From positions 62,001 to 126,000 of the forward strand of contig JAGVAP010000009.1 in assembly GCA_020060215.1 (NCBI GenBank): a stretch of DNA of 64,000 nt, in the 5' to 3' direction. Source of the stretch: Deltaproteobacteria bacterium (GTDB lineage Bacteria; Desulfobacterota; DSM-4660; Desulfatiglandales; HGW-15). The notes beneath the pieces were generated by a model. The model did not search any database. It was given only the letters and a program-made list of their open reading frames with translations, and was not told the DNA's origin. Made by a program: the position numbers and the translations under genes. Position 1 is the first letter of the stretch. Every line of letters begins with the position of its first letter. Positions 36,021-45,051 of the stretch are shown one piece after another.

Positions 36021-36200
36021 TGCAACTACCTCCTTGTAAGATGGCACTACCAAGAACCGCATCACGAACCCGAACCCGAAGTCGACAACAGAACCGAGGA
36101 GACGGCTCCTCGGATCACTGTGCTCAGATTCCGAGGTAAATGAACTGGAGTAAAATTTGTCGGATGAATGATCTTTTCTCTAGCATAAGCAAAATTCATT

Positions 36201-36223
36201 TGCAATGCAGTTCATGCATTGCA
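36201..36223. promoter_or_regulatory. Palindromic operator-like site upstream of the TauE-like gene
   Basis: TGCAATGCA and TGCATTGCA form perfect nine-base inverted arms around GTTCA, about 180 bases upstream of the permease start. TTGCA/TGCAA half sites also occur in the tandem elements at 33845-33887, so the same regulator may bind both; this is a guess. Confidence 0.5.
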
Positions 36224-36591
36224 GTCCATTGCATATCCGCAACGTAAATCCCATGTCTCCTGAAAAATGAAACCGAAAGGAATGAACCCGTTGCGCCTGC
36301 TTCTCCACAGGATGATACAGTCGCCGACGGACCTCGGCTCCCAAGCCTTCAAGCAAATTGCATGCCCGCTCTCTCTTGCGGACCGCCTCCCCCCGAAACG
36401 CCGGCTATACTAGCGATTCCCTCATGGACTCTGGTCTTTGCGTGATCCACGTGCAAAAAAATCATTGCACTTTGAGTCACGTTCATCTATGGTTTCCCCT
36501 TGGTTTTCCTGCCCAAAATCGTATCACTCCTGGGTGGTGTTTCTGCAATAGATTCGTTGCACCATCCACCGGCGCAGTATATGGGAACTTT

Positions 36592-36803
36592 TGTAGGATG
36601 GGTGGATCGCAGCGGAACTCATTGGTTTTTATACGCCCACTGGCGGAAGATGGGTTTCGCTCCGCTCCACCCATCCTGCGACGCTGCAAGGGCTTTTGTG
36701 GCCGAAGGAAGCATGTAATGTGAAACATGAGACTACAGAAGAGGAAATCCATGGTTCAGAGACCGAAGGACTGTAGGATGGGTGGAGCGCAGCGAAACCC
36801 ATC
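36592..36803. repeat. GTAGGATGGGTGGAGCGCAGCG repeats (three units)
   Basis: Units at 36592-36625, 36648-36681 (inverted) and 36772-36803. The first two face each other as a long palindrome. The third overlaps the 5' end of the membrane protein gene at 36751. The rest of 36021-36591 holds the operator-like palindrome at 36201 but no gene that I can support. Confidence 0.75.
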
Positions 36804-37257
36804 TATTTTCATTCCGCCGAAGGGGGCCGTTTTCCTCCTGCTCTTCCTTATCCTCCTTTGGCCGGTCCGGGGGCTCGCGCTCCAGGTGCACCCGGAACCG
36901 GAAGGGCTCTACAGCCACCAGATCGGGCACCTCTTTTTTATCTTCAGTATGGCCGTATTCGCATTCTGGCTGCAGAGGACGCGGCTCGCATCCCACCGGG
37001 GCTGGCGCTATATCCAGTTGAGCTGCGTGGCGTTCATACTCTGGAACATCGATGCCTTCATCGGCCACATTCTGGAGGCCCGACTCGCGGAGGAAACGTT
37101 TGTACGGTCGCCTTTCGGCCGTTCACTTGTCGTGGAGAAGGCGGCCGCGCCGTACCTTTTCTTCTTCCTGAAGCTGGACCACCTCTTCGCGGTCCCGGCC
37201 ATGATCTTCCTCCTGCTTGGTCTCAACCGCCTCAAGAGAGAATCGGGCGGGTCATGA
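36751..37257 (+). CDS. Four-helix membrane protein, likely sensor partner of the histidine kinase
   Basis: 168 residues with four hydrophobic segments: near 29-48, 58-75, 85-105 and 138-160. Conserved-looking His lie at membrane edges (SHQIGHLF, FIGHILEAR, LDHLF), which could bind heme or metal. No family was recognised. Its stop overlaps the kinase start (ATGA at 37254-37257), so the two are translationally coupled. The start is uncertain: ATG at 36751 has GAGGAAA upstream, but ATGs at 36727 and 36778 are possible, and the N-terminal 15 codons run through a GTAGGATGGGTGGAGCGC repeat that may have been inserted there. Confidence 0.65.
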   Translation: MVQRPKDCRMGGAQRNPSIFIPPKGAVFLLLFLILLWPVRGLALQVHPEPEGLYSHQIGHLFFIFSMAVFAFWLQRTRLASHRGWRYIQLSCVAFILWNIDAFIGHILEARLAEETFVRSPFGRSLVVEKAAAPYLFFFLKLDHLFAVPAMIFLLLGLNRLKRESGGS

Positions 37258-38795
37258 GCAGCGGTCTCCTCCCCATGTTCCCGGTCGTCCTGGTGGACAT
37301 TGCAGGCTCCGCTTCCATGATCCTCCTCTCCATCCTCTGTTTTCGATGCGCCTTGGCCCTCAAGCGAGGAGAGCCCCAGAACGTCATGTGGACGTTCCTG
37401 GTGTGGTTCAGCGCAGGGCTGCTCATCTTCGCCATGTCCCGGTCCGTGGGACATATCGCAAGGCACATGCTGGTCGCGATGGATCTTACCCATGTGTGGA
37501 ATTCCATGCGGCCCGTCAGCGGTTCCTTGAACACCGTCGCATTCATCCTGGTCGGCTCCATCACCCTCTTCTTCAGCAGGGTCTATCGAACCTACCGCCG
37601 GATGCAGGAGGACAAGGCCTCCCTGGAGCGGGCCCATGAGCAGATCGCGAGGTGGAATGTCGACCTGGAGAACATGGTCCGGGAACGGACCCGCGACCTC
37701 TCGGCATCGGAAGAGAAGTACAGGCGCGTGTTCGAGAACTCCAAGGACATGCTCTTCATCTGCGATGTCCACGGCCGGATCAGGGATGTCAATCTTGCCG
37801 GGGTCGACCTCCTGGGGCTCGACGAGCGGGAGGCCGCAATCGACCGCAACCTGTTCGAGGAATGGATGGACCCGAGCCATGCTCAAAAGGTCAGGGCCGA
37901 TATCCTGAAGCTTGGATTCGTGAAGGATATGGAGCTGAGACTGAAAAAGGCGGGGGGTGAAGATCTCGTCGTCCTTTTCTCCGCAACGGCGGTCTTCGGC
38001 AAGGGAGAGGAGCCGCTGGGGGTGGAAGGGATCGTGAAAGACATCACCGGGCGCAGGCAGATGGAGCTGCAGCTCCTGCAGGCGGATAAGCTCGCGTCCC
38101 TGGGGCAGCTCTCGGCCGGCATCGCTCACGAGATCAACAACCCTCTCGGCCTGGTGCTCGGCTATACCAGGCTGGTTCAAAAGGAGGCCGGTTCAGGAGA
38201 GGCCATCGGGGATGATTTGAAGATCATCGAAAAGCACGCCCTCAACTGCAAGAAGATCGTCGAGAACCTCCTCAAGTTCTCCCGCGCGACCAGCACCACC
38301 AGGGGGCTCGTGGACCTGCGGGACCTGATCCAGGACGTGGTGCAGGTGGTGGCCAACGAGTTCTCCCTGAAGAAGGTGGCGGTGGAGACCCATTTTGCCC
38401 CTGATCTGCCGAAGGTGGAGGTCGACCCGGACAAGATCAGACAGGTGTTCATGAACATCCTGATGAACGGCAAGCAGGCCATCGACGGGGCCGGGAGCAT
38501 CACGGTCTCCACGAGCTGGGACAGGGAAAGAGACCGCGTCGCCGTCCGTTTTGCGGACACCGGCAGCGGGATACCTCCGGAGATCGTCCACAAGATCTTC
38601 GATCCATTCTTTACGACGAAGCCCACGGGCATGGGCACTGGGCTCGGTCTCGCCGTAAGCTATGGCATCGTGAAGGACCATGACGGCGAGATCCATGTCG
38701 AAAGTGCGCCGGGTCAGGGTGCCGCATTCATCGTGGAGCTGCCGGTCTCGAGAAACGGCCGCCTTGGGGCAGGAAAGGAGCTGGGGCAAGGATGA
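37254..38795 (+). CDS. Membrane-bound PAS sensor histidine kinase
   Basis: 513 residues. Three membrane segments (about 10-32, 46-62, 92-108), a coiled coil (112-150), a PAS domain (about 152-265), a HisKA domain with H292 in [11 protein letters not shown], and a HATPase domain with the N box near [22 protein letters not shown] and [11 protein letters not shown]. It overlaps the genes on both sides by four bases, so the three proteins form one translational unit. It should phosphorylate the NtrC-family regulator downstream. The signal is unknown; cytoplasmic PAS plus the small membrane partner may sense redox or a ligand. Confidence 0.93.
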   Translation: MSSGLLPMFPVVLVDIAGSASMILLSILCFRCALALKRGEPQNVMWTFLVWFSAGLLIFAMSRSVGHIARHMLVAMDLTHVWNSMRPVSGSLNTVAFILVGSITLFFSRVYRTYRRMQEDKASLERAHEQIARWNVDLENMVRERTRDLSASEEKYRRVFENSKDMLFICDVHGRIRDVNLAGVDLLGLDEREAAIDRNLFEEWMDPSHAQKVRADILKLGFVKDMELRLKKAGGEDLVVLFSATAVFGKGEEPLGVEGIVKDITGRRQMELQLLQADKLASLGQLSAGIAHEINNPLGLVLGYTRLVQKEAGSGEAIGDDLKIIEKHALNCKKIVENLLKFSRATSTTRGLVDLRDLIQDVVQVVANEFSLKKVAVETHFAPDLPKVEVDPDKIRQVFMNILMNGKQAIDGAGSITVSTSWDRERDRVAVRFADTGSGIPPEIVHKIFDPFFTTKPTGMGTGLGLAVSYGIVKDHDGEIHVESAPGQGAAFIVELPVSRNGRLGAGKELGQG

Positions 38796-40195
38796 AATCG
38801 GACCCGCGGAGAACCCTTCTCATCGTAGACGATGAACCGGATATGGCAACACTCCTCAGGAGGACCCTCTCGGCCGAGGTGGACTGGACCATCCGGACAT
38901 CCCTTTCGGGAGTCGATGCCCTGCAGGTGCTCGGCAGCGCCAGGGTCGATCTGATGCTCCTGGACATCAAGATGCCCGACATGGACGGTATGGAGCTTCT
39001 GTCCCGGATCCGGAACATGGAGGACGGCCCTACCGTCGTCATGATGACCGCGTACGGGGTGATCGAGCTTGCGGTGGAGGCGATCAAGAGAGGCGCCTAT
39101 GACTTTATCCCCAAGCCCTTCGACGAGACGAGACTCCTCCTGACGCTTCAGAAGGCCATGGAATACCACCTTCTGGTGCACGAGAACCGCAACCTCCAGC
39201 GGCTGATCCGGCAGACATCTGTTTTCCAGGACATGATCGGTTCGTCCCCGGCCATGGAGCGCATCTATGAGACCATCCGGATGGTTGCCAAGACCGAGGC
39301 CACGGTCCTGATCACGGGGGAGTCGGGGACCGGCAAGGAGTTGGTTGCAAAGGCGATCCACCAGCGCTCGGAGAGGTCGCGCTCCAGGTATGTGCCCGTG
39401 AACTGCCCTGCCCTGCCGGAGCATGTCCTGGAGTCCGAGCTCTTCGGGTATGTCAAGGGCGCCTTCACGGATGCCAAACAGGACAAGGAGGGTCTGTTTC
39501 AGGAGGCGAACGGAGGCACCCTGTTCCTCGACGAGATCGGGGATCTCCCGGTCAACCTCCAGACCAAGCTCCTGCGGGTGCTTCAGGAGCGGGAGGTCAA
39601 ACCCCTGGGCAGCCCGAAAAACCTCAAGGTCGATGTGAGGGTCCTTGCATCCACGAACCGGAACCTGAAGGATCTCATGGCGGAGGGGAGATTCCGGGAG
39701 GACCTCTACTACCGTCTCAACGTGATCACGATCAACTTGCCCCCCTTGCGGGAGAGATTGCAGGACATTCCCCTTCTTGTGGAACACTTCCTGAAGAAGT
39801 ATTCGGAAGAATACCACAGGAACGGGATGAGACTCGGGCCGGGCGTCATGGAAGAGCTGCTCCGCAACGAATGGCCGGGGAACGTGAGGGAGCTGGAAAA
39901 CAGCATACGGAGGGCCATCATCCTTTGCAGGGGGCCGGTCATCACCATCTCGGATATGGGCCCGGAGTTCCAGGAAAAATGCCTGGTCACGGACAGCCTG
40001 AAAGGACTGAGCTACCGCGAGGCGAAGAGCCGGCTTCTGGAGCGCTTCAACCGGGAATATCTGTCAGTGCTCCTGGGGGAGCACCAGGGTAATGTAACCC
40101 ATGCGGCCCGGAAGTGCGGGCTTGAGAGACAGGCGTTCCAGCAGATCCTGAGGAGGTACGGCATCAGGTCCGAGGACTTCCGCAGCAGGGAATAG
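38792..40195 (+). CDS. NtrC-family sigma-54-dependent response regulator
   Basis: 467 residues: receiver domain with D13, D14, phosphoacceptor D58 and K108; AAA+ domain (about 145-370) with Walker A GESGTGKE, the sigma-54 contact loop GAFTDA (Gly-to-Asp variant of GAFTGA, seen in other active members), and LFLDEIGD; C-terminal Fis-type HTH (HQGNVTHAARKCGLERQAFQ, about 430-450). Its ATG overlaps the kinase stop. Candidate sigma-54 promoters upstream of both molybdopterin enzymes make these the likely targets. Confidence 0.94.
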   Translation: MKSDPRRTLLIVDDEPDMATLLRRTLSAEVDWTIRTSLSGVDALQVLGSARVDLMLLDIKMPDMDGMELLSRIRNMEDGPTVVMMTAYGVIELAVEAIKRGAYDFIPKPFDETRLLLTLQKAMEYHLLVHENRNLQRLIRQTSVFQDMIGSSPAMERIYETIRMVAKTEATVLITGESGTGKELVAKAIHQRSERSRSRYVPVNCPALPEHVLESELFGYVKGAFTDAKQDKEGLFQEANGGTLFLDEIGDLPVNLQTKLLRVLQEREVKPLGSPKNLKVDVRVLASTNRNLKDLMAEGRFREDLYYRLNVITINLPPLRERLQDIPLLVEHFLKKYSEEYHRNGMRLGPGVMEELLRNEWPGNVRELENSIRRAIILCRGPVITISDMGPEFQEKCLVTDSLKGLSYREAKSRLLERFNREYLSVLLGEHQGNVTHAARKCGLERQAFQQILRRYGIRSEDFRSRE

Positions 40196-40627
40196 TGCAA
40201 GTTTTTGCTTGCATATAGACCGCTTTCCCGATCGCAGCCATGCCCACCAAGGATTTTTTCCTTCCATGAAGCAATAGCTTGGCGCTACCCCTGTTCGCAG
40301 GCATGCATTTTGCCTCCACTCTGCAATTACCCAAACCCGACCGGCAACCGACCTCTCCGGGGAAAGAAGTGAGAGAGACCGTTTCATCGTTCCCGCCCCC
40401 TCATCCCGCCATCCCCTCCCGCCTGTATGGAGAGATATCGGTTGCCCGGGCGGTTCATGACTTATCCCTCCATAAAAAGCCGAAATGATCTGCCGGAAAG
40501 GCACCGAGACGCAAAGAAAACCACGTATCTTGATTGGACTTGAAGGCGCTGAAGAAAAGCTGTTAGATTCCGAGGTGGAAAAGGTAAGGACGAGGGTTTT
40601 GTATGTAGGAGCAGGCTCCTGCCTGCG
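40196..40627. other. Intergenic region after the response regulator
   Basis: 432 bases with no supported gene. Just after the stop codon is a TGCAAG-N6-CTTGCA palindrome (40196-40213). Near 40495-40530 is a degenerate ACGCAAAG/CCACG string resembling the CACGAAG repeats. A REP-like unit begins at 40604. Confidence 0.55.
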
Positions 40628-40631
40628 ATGG
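40604..40631. repeat. REP-like GTAGGAGC unit, copy 2
   Basis: TGTAGGAGCAGGCTCCTGCC plus GCGATGG, same family as 6435-6502 and 51125-51144. The first ATG of the ASKHA gene (40628) lies within it. Confidence 0.65.
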
Positions 40632-42199
40632 GGCGGGAACCTCGAATGACGAGAGCACGGTCTGGCATGAACCAGGAGAAATATCACCCCGGCGAACAAT
40701 CATGGATCCGACGTTTCAGGATCCGCCTCGACCCTCCGCGCCTGGGGGATAACAGGGCGGACGCGGATCGCCTGCTGCTCGGACTAAAGAAGACCCTGCG
40801 GGCCGACCGGGTCTCGGTCGGCCTGCGCCTTCTCCGGGAGATCCCTCGCCTTCTCAGGGAGGGCGGCTACGGGGTGGAGGTGGTCGTCCATGAGGCGCTC
40901 GGGGGGAGGTGGCGTCTGATGGATGTCGTTGCGGAGGAGGAAGACGGACCCCTCTACGGCCTGGCCGTAGACCTGGGCACATCGACCGTGGTGGTCCGGC
41001 TGGTGGACCTCCAATCAGGAGAGGTGAAAGAGGAGATCTCGTTCCTGAACCCCCAGACCGAGATCGGCCTCGATATCCTCACCCGGATTCATCACGCGGC
41101 CCGACCCGGAGGACTGGAGACGCTCCAGGGACTCGTCATCACCCGCCTCGATCGGGAGATCCTCTCCCTGGCACAAAGACACTCGATCCGGACGCGAGAC
41201 ATCGCAGGCATGACGGTGGCTGGAAACACCACCATGAGCCACCTCTTTCTCGGTCTCGACCCGCACTGGGTTATTCGTGAGCCGTATATTCCCGTGGCGA
41301 ACGAATTCCCGATCGTCACGGCGGATGAGCTGGGTCTCGGCATGCACCCGGAGGCTCCGGTCCTGGTCTTCCCCAACGCAGGGAGTTACTTCGGCGGCGA
41401 TCTCGTGGCCGGGATCCTCGCCTCGGGCATGACGGAACGGGAGGATCTCTCGCTGCTCGTGGACATCGGTACCAATGCAGAGATCGTTGCGGGTAACCGG
41501 GACTGGCTGGTTGCCTGCGCCGGTGCGGCAGGGCCTGCCCTGGAGGGGGGGGTGGCCGGGATGGGCATGATGGCCGGCCCCGGTGTCATCGACCGGGTGA
41601 AGATCGATCCTTCCTCGGGCGAGGTCAGGGTCATGACGATCCAGGACCGTCCGCCTGTGGGGATCTGCGGGTCGGGGCTGATCGATCTTGTGGCCCAACT
41701 CTACCTCGCCGGGATGATCGACATGAGGGGGAAATTCGTGGCCGAGAAGTGCGGGGAAAGGCTGCGGGAGGAGGATGGCGTTCGCTCTTTCCTGGTCGTC
41801 CCGGCCCGATCCTCCGGTTCGGGAGAGGACCTGGTCCTTCTGCAGACCGATCTCGACGGGCTGCTTCGATCAAAGGCGGCGATGTACACCATCCTCACCA
41901 CGGTGAGCAGGATGATCAGTGTGCCGACGGAGGAGTTCAGCAGCTTTTTCGTGGCCGGCACATTCGGCTCCTATATCGATCCCCGCTCGGCCATCGTGAT
42001 CGGGATGGTGCCGGATCTTCCCATTGAGAGGTACAAACCGCTGGGGAATACGTCCCTCCAAGGGGCCACGGAGGTGCTTCTCTCCGGAAGGGCCAGGGAG
42101 GAGATCGGGAGGATCAGGGACAAGATCACCTACGTTGAATTGAACGTGAACCAGGAGTTCATGAATCTGTTCAGCGCAGCCAGGTTCTTGCCCGGGTAA
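40628..42199 (+). CDS. RACo-like ASKHA-domain protein lacking the N-terminal [2Fe-2S] domain
   Basis: 523 residues of the DUF4445/RACo family, ATP-dependent reductive activators of corrinoid and related proteins. Residues about 20-105 match the linker domain (FRIRLDPPRLGDNRADADRL), and the ASKHA ATPase follows: YGLAVDLGTSTVVVRLVDL (114-133), AGNTTMSHLFLG (near 196), LLVDIGTNAEIVAG (near 276) and GICGSGLIDLVAQL. The N-terminal plant-type ferredoxin domain normal for RACo is absent. Start is unsure: ATGs at 40628, 40646 and 40667 all lack a clear ribosome site and the first is inside a repeat. No methyltransferase partner is nearby. Confidence 0.8.
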   Translation: MGREPRMTRARSGMNQEKYHPGEQSWIRRFRIRLDPPRLGDNRADADRLLLGLKKTLRADRVSVGLRLLREIPRLLREGGYGVEVVVHEALGGRWRLMDVVAEEEDGPLYGLAVDLGTSTVVVRLVDLQSGEVKEEISFLNPQTEIGLDILTRIHHAARPGGLETLQGLVITRLDREILSLAQRHSIRTRDIAGMTVAGNTTMSHLFLGLDPHWVIREPYIPVANEFPIVTADELGLGMHPEAPVLVFPNAGSYFGGDLVAGILASGMTEREDLSLLVDIGTNAEIVAGNRDWLVACAGAAGPALEGGVAGMGMMAGPGVIDRVKIDPSSGEVRVMTIQDRPPVGICGSGLIDLVAQLYLAGMIDMRGKFVAEKCGERLREEDGVRSFLVVPARSSGSGEDLVLLQTDLDGLLRSKAAMYTILTTVSRMISVPTEEFSSFFVAGTFGSYIDPRSAIVIGMVPDLPIERYKPLGNTSLQGATEVLLSGRAREEIGRIRDKITYVELNVNQEFMNLFSAARFLPG

Positions 42200-42287
42200 C
42201 CCGGCACGACAACCCGCAACGTACGGTCCCGGATCCGGTGGTCGATGAGTCAGGTAACGAATGACCAGGGAGCAGTCACCGAAGGAC

Positions 42288-42974
42288 CTATTTCTCTTCC
42301 TTCTCCTCTACGGGCCCCTCCAGTTCGGTTTCCTCCATATCCGCAAGGGGAAGGCTGCCGATATGATATTCGATCAGCATGTTTTCGTCTTCCTCGGCCG
42401 GTCCCCCGCCTTCCCAGTCCATTTCCTTTCGCGAACCGAAGGTCGATGAGCCCCGAACGGCCATGGACCTCTTCTGGTCCAACTTCTCGAATTCCCGCTG
42501 GCACGGAACACACATCCCTGCCTCGGGCATGATCAGGAGCCGTTCCGTGGGAATCGGATTTCCGCATTCCTCGCAGAGTCCGTAGTCCTCATCCTTCTGC
42601 ACCCTCTGGATCAGGTGCTCCACTTTTCGCAGTTCCCTGATCTTGCGTTCGATAAGGCTGTATTGGCTGTAGGCGGAGATCTCCCGCTGGGCGTCGTCCA
42701 CCTCGTCGATGAAGTCGCCGGCCGTGTGTTGTGCGCCGTATTCCATGCGGCTGTTCTTCAGCCGGTCCAGGCTCTCCTTGATCTCCTGCCTCCTCTCCTG
42801 GAGACTCTCCAGAAAGGCCTTGCGCAGGGAAACCTTGGACCTGGGCTGCGCTTTCGGCTTCTGCACAGCCTTTGGCTTCGGCGCTGGTGCTCGCTTCTTC
42901 GGCGGTTTTGGTTTGGTCGTTTTGGGCATTTTCCTCTTGCCTGGTTTGGTGGCTTTCTTTGGGCTCCCTTTCAT
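42288..42974 (-). CDS. DksA/TraR-type zinc-finger protein with long basic N-terminus
   Basis: 228 residues. Residues 1-48 are Lys/Pro/Ala-rich and probably disordered or nucleic-acid binding. Residues 50-130 form the coiled coil, and CEECGNPIP with CVPCQ (near 137-160) is the four-Cys zinc finger of DksA/TraR proteins, which act on RNA polymerase. The acidic tail (EETELEGPVEEKEEK) is unusual. It stands alone, convergent with the ASKHA gene. Related Firmicutes proteins (YteA) act in sporulation; here the role is unknown. Confidence 0.8.
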   Translation of the reverse strand: MKGSPKKATKPGKRKMPKTTKPKPPKKRAPAPKPKAVQKPKAQPRSKVSLRKAFLESLQERRQEIKESLDRLKNSRMEYGAQHTAGDFIDEVDDAQREISAYSQYSLIERKIRELRKVEHLIQRVQKDEDYGLCEECGNPIPTERLLIMPEAGMCVPCQREFEKLDQKRSMAVRGSSTFGSRKEMDWEGGGPAEEDENMLIEYHIGSLPLADMEETELEGPVEEKEEK

Positions 42975-43191
42975 TGCCCGACTCCTGTGCCGGTAAAGGG
43001 GTCAGGTGCAGTACGATGGTCCAGCGAATACGGTTGAGAATCCAGTACAGGTTCAGAACGTCTCGGTAGAAATATTCATTTTTCAGGTTTTGTCAACAAA
43101 TAACCACATGGAAAGTATGATTTTATTTTGCCGGATTCCTTGATAAAACAGCTTCCATTCTTTATACTTCCTTCCGCTCCGGAGAGACCGT

Positions 43192-43881
43192 ATGGCCGTA
43201 CGCAGAAAAGGGCTGTTTATCACCTTCGAAGGCATCGAGGGCTGCGGGAAGTCCACCCAGGTCCGCCTGCTTGAACGGCGGCTGAAAAGACTGCAGCTGC
43301 CGGTGATCGCCACCAGGGAGCCCGGGGGCACGCCGATCGGCAGGATCATCCGCAAGACCCTCCTCGACCCGCGTAATACGGTGATTTCACCGCTTGCCGA
43401 ATGGCTGCTCTATGCCGCGGATCGGGCGCAGCATGTCAAAGAGGTCATCCGGCCGGGGCTTCTCGGGGGGAAGTGGGTTCTCTGCGACAGGTTCATGGAC
43501 GCCACGGAGGCGTATCAGGGGTGGGCAAGGGGGCAGGACACGGATATGATCCGCGTGATCAACCATCTTGTCATTCAGGGCATGAGGCCCGACCTTACCT
43601 TTCTCCTGGACCTTCCCGCGGAGGTCGGCCTCGAGCGGGCACTGAGGAGAAACCGGATCGCGAACACCGGAAACCAGGACCGCTTCGAAAGAGAGCAGCT
43701 GTCCTTCCACCGAAAGGTAAGAAGGGCCTACCGTCAGCTTGCCCGGAGGGAGAAAGACCGGTTCGTGATCATCGATGCGACTGCAGGAGAAGAAGAGGTG
43801 GAGGAGGCCGTCTGGGGGTTCGTGGAACCCTTTTCGAGAAAGGGTCCAGGGGTTCGGCGTTCAGGGTTCGGGAAGAGATAG
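43192..43881 (+). CDS. tmk: Thymidylate kinase
   Basis: dTMP kinase, 229 residues. Walker A FEGIEGCGKST near the start, TREPGGTPIG, the DR motif CDRFMDATEAYQGWARG and a lid with RRNRIANTGNQDRFE. The last 12-15 residues run into sequence without conservation. It is followed by holB, the usual bacterial arrangement tmk-holB-ricT-metG. Confidence 0.95.
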   Translation: MAVRRKGLFITFEGIEGCGKSTQVRLLERRLKRLQLPVIATREPGGTPIGRIIRKTLLDPRNTVISPLAEWLLYAADRAQHVKEVIRPGLLGGKWVLCDRFMDATEAYQGWARGQDTDMIRVINHLVIQGMRPDLTFLLDLPAEVGLERALRRNRIANTGNQDRFEREQLSFHRKVRRAYRQLARREKDRFVIIDATAGEEEVEEAVWGFVEPFSRKGPGVRRSGFGKR

Positions 43882-44007
43882 GAGGAAGTAGTGAGCTCGA
43901 AGACCGAACCACGGAAAAGGCGGACCCTGGGGAGTCGCTGCAATGTCCAAACGGCCAATGGTCCTTTCCCAACAAAGAATTCAAAATGACCTGTTGATCA
44001 ATGAAAA

Positions 44008-45051
44008 ATGATCAATGACTTCATTCCATTCTCCCGGATCCTGGGCCAGGAAAAGGCGGTTCGTTTCCTGAAGGGCGTCCTCTCGCGGGAAAGGATTCCG
44101 CACGGGTACCTGTTCCTTGGCATGCCGGGCGTGGGCAAGACCACGACGGCGGTGGCACTGGCGCAGGCCCTCAACTGCCAGGATGTCCGCGACGGAGAAG
44201 GCTGCGGCCGGTGCAAGAACTGCCGGGCCATCCAAAGCGGGAACTTCGGCGACCTCATCTTCGTGGAGCCGGACGGGCAGGCGATCAAGATCGAACAGAT
44301 CAGAGAACTGGAGCGCGTCCTCAGCTTCAGGCCGCAGTTCGGGAAGTACAGGGTCACGATCCTCAGGGAGTCGGAGAGGATGACCCTGGAGGCGGCGAAC
44401 GGTTTCTTGAAGACCCTGGAGGAGCCCCCGCACGGCAATGTCCTCGTCCTGCAGGCCGGCGATCTGTCGCAGCTCATGCCGACCATCGTCTCCCGATGCC
44501 AGAAGGTGCGGTTTCAGCCCATCCCCGTCCCCATGGCGGCCGAATGGCTCGCGGAGAAAAAGGGGGTCGACCCCGCAAAGGCGCTCCTCCTGGCAAAGCT
44601 CTCGGAAGGGAGCATCGCCAGGGCGGTCAGGATGTGGGAAGAGGACTACGAGAGCAGAAGGGGTGAATCCTTCTCACGCCTCAACGGACTCAAAGCCCTC
44701 TCGGACGGGGAGGTGCTCGAGATGGCCGTGGAGCTGCGAGGGAAGGGCAAGGATCGGGAAAAGGGGTCCGTCGAGGTGCTCTTCAGTCTCTGGAAGACGT
44801 GGTTCAGGGATCTGCTGCTCCTGAAAACAGGCGGGCCCGAGCGTCTCCTCATCCATGGGGACCAGCTGGCCGAGTTGAAAAGGTTCAGCCACATCTATAA
44901 AATAGAAGAGCTGATGGAAGGGATCAGACTGCTGACCCAGGCCGAAAGAGATCTGATGGTATTTCGAAACATGGAGCTCATGCTGGAAAATCTTCTCCTT
45001 GCCCTGAAGAGGCTCGGGACGATTGAGAATGCACAGGGAGCGGGTGCATGA
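44008..45051 (+). CDS. holB: DNA polymerase III subunit delta prime
   Basis: 347 residues of the clamp-loader AAA+ family. Walker A GMPGVGKTT near residue 35, zinc-finger Cys in CQDVRDGEGCGRCKNC (near 52-68), LLKTLEEPPHGNVL-type sensor region (NGFLKTLEEPP) and a C-terminal helical collar. An intact Walker A makes it look closer to DnaX-like delta prime proteins than to the E. coli form. Its stop overlaps the ricT start by four bases. Confidence 0.92.
   Translation: MINDFIPFSRILGQEKAVRFLKGVLSRERIPHGYLFLGMPGVGKTTTAVALAQALNCQDVRDGEGCGRCKNCRAIQSGNFGDLIFVEPDGQAIKIEQIRELERVLSFRPQFGKYRVTILRESERMTLEAANGFLKTLEEPPHGNVLVLQAGDLSQLMPTIVSRCQKVRFQPIPVPMAAEWLAEKKGVDPAKALLLAKLSEGSIARAVRMWEEDYESRRGESFSRLNGLKALSDGEVLEMAVELRGKGKDREKGSVEVLFSLWKTWFRDLLLLKTGGPERLLIHGDQLAELKRFSHIYKIEELMEGIRLLTQAERDLMVFRNMELMLENLLLALKRLGTIENAQGAGA

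Noticed and set aside
36020..36260. Sigma-54 promoter for the TauE-like gene
   Set aside because: I scanned for GG-N10-GC on the minus strand and found only spacings off by two.
36858..37253. N-terminal extension of the histidine kinase frame
   Set aside because: It overlaps the membrane protein gene in another frame and shows no domain; the ATGA overlap at 37254 is a better start.
40196..40213. TGCAAG-N6-CTTGCA palindrome as another activator site
   Set aside because: Arm spacing differs from the other TTGCA palindromes and it lies downstream of the regulator, not upstream of a gene; could be chance.
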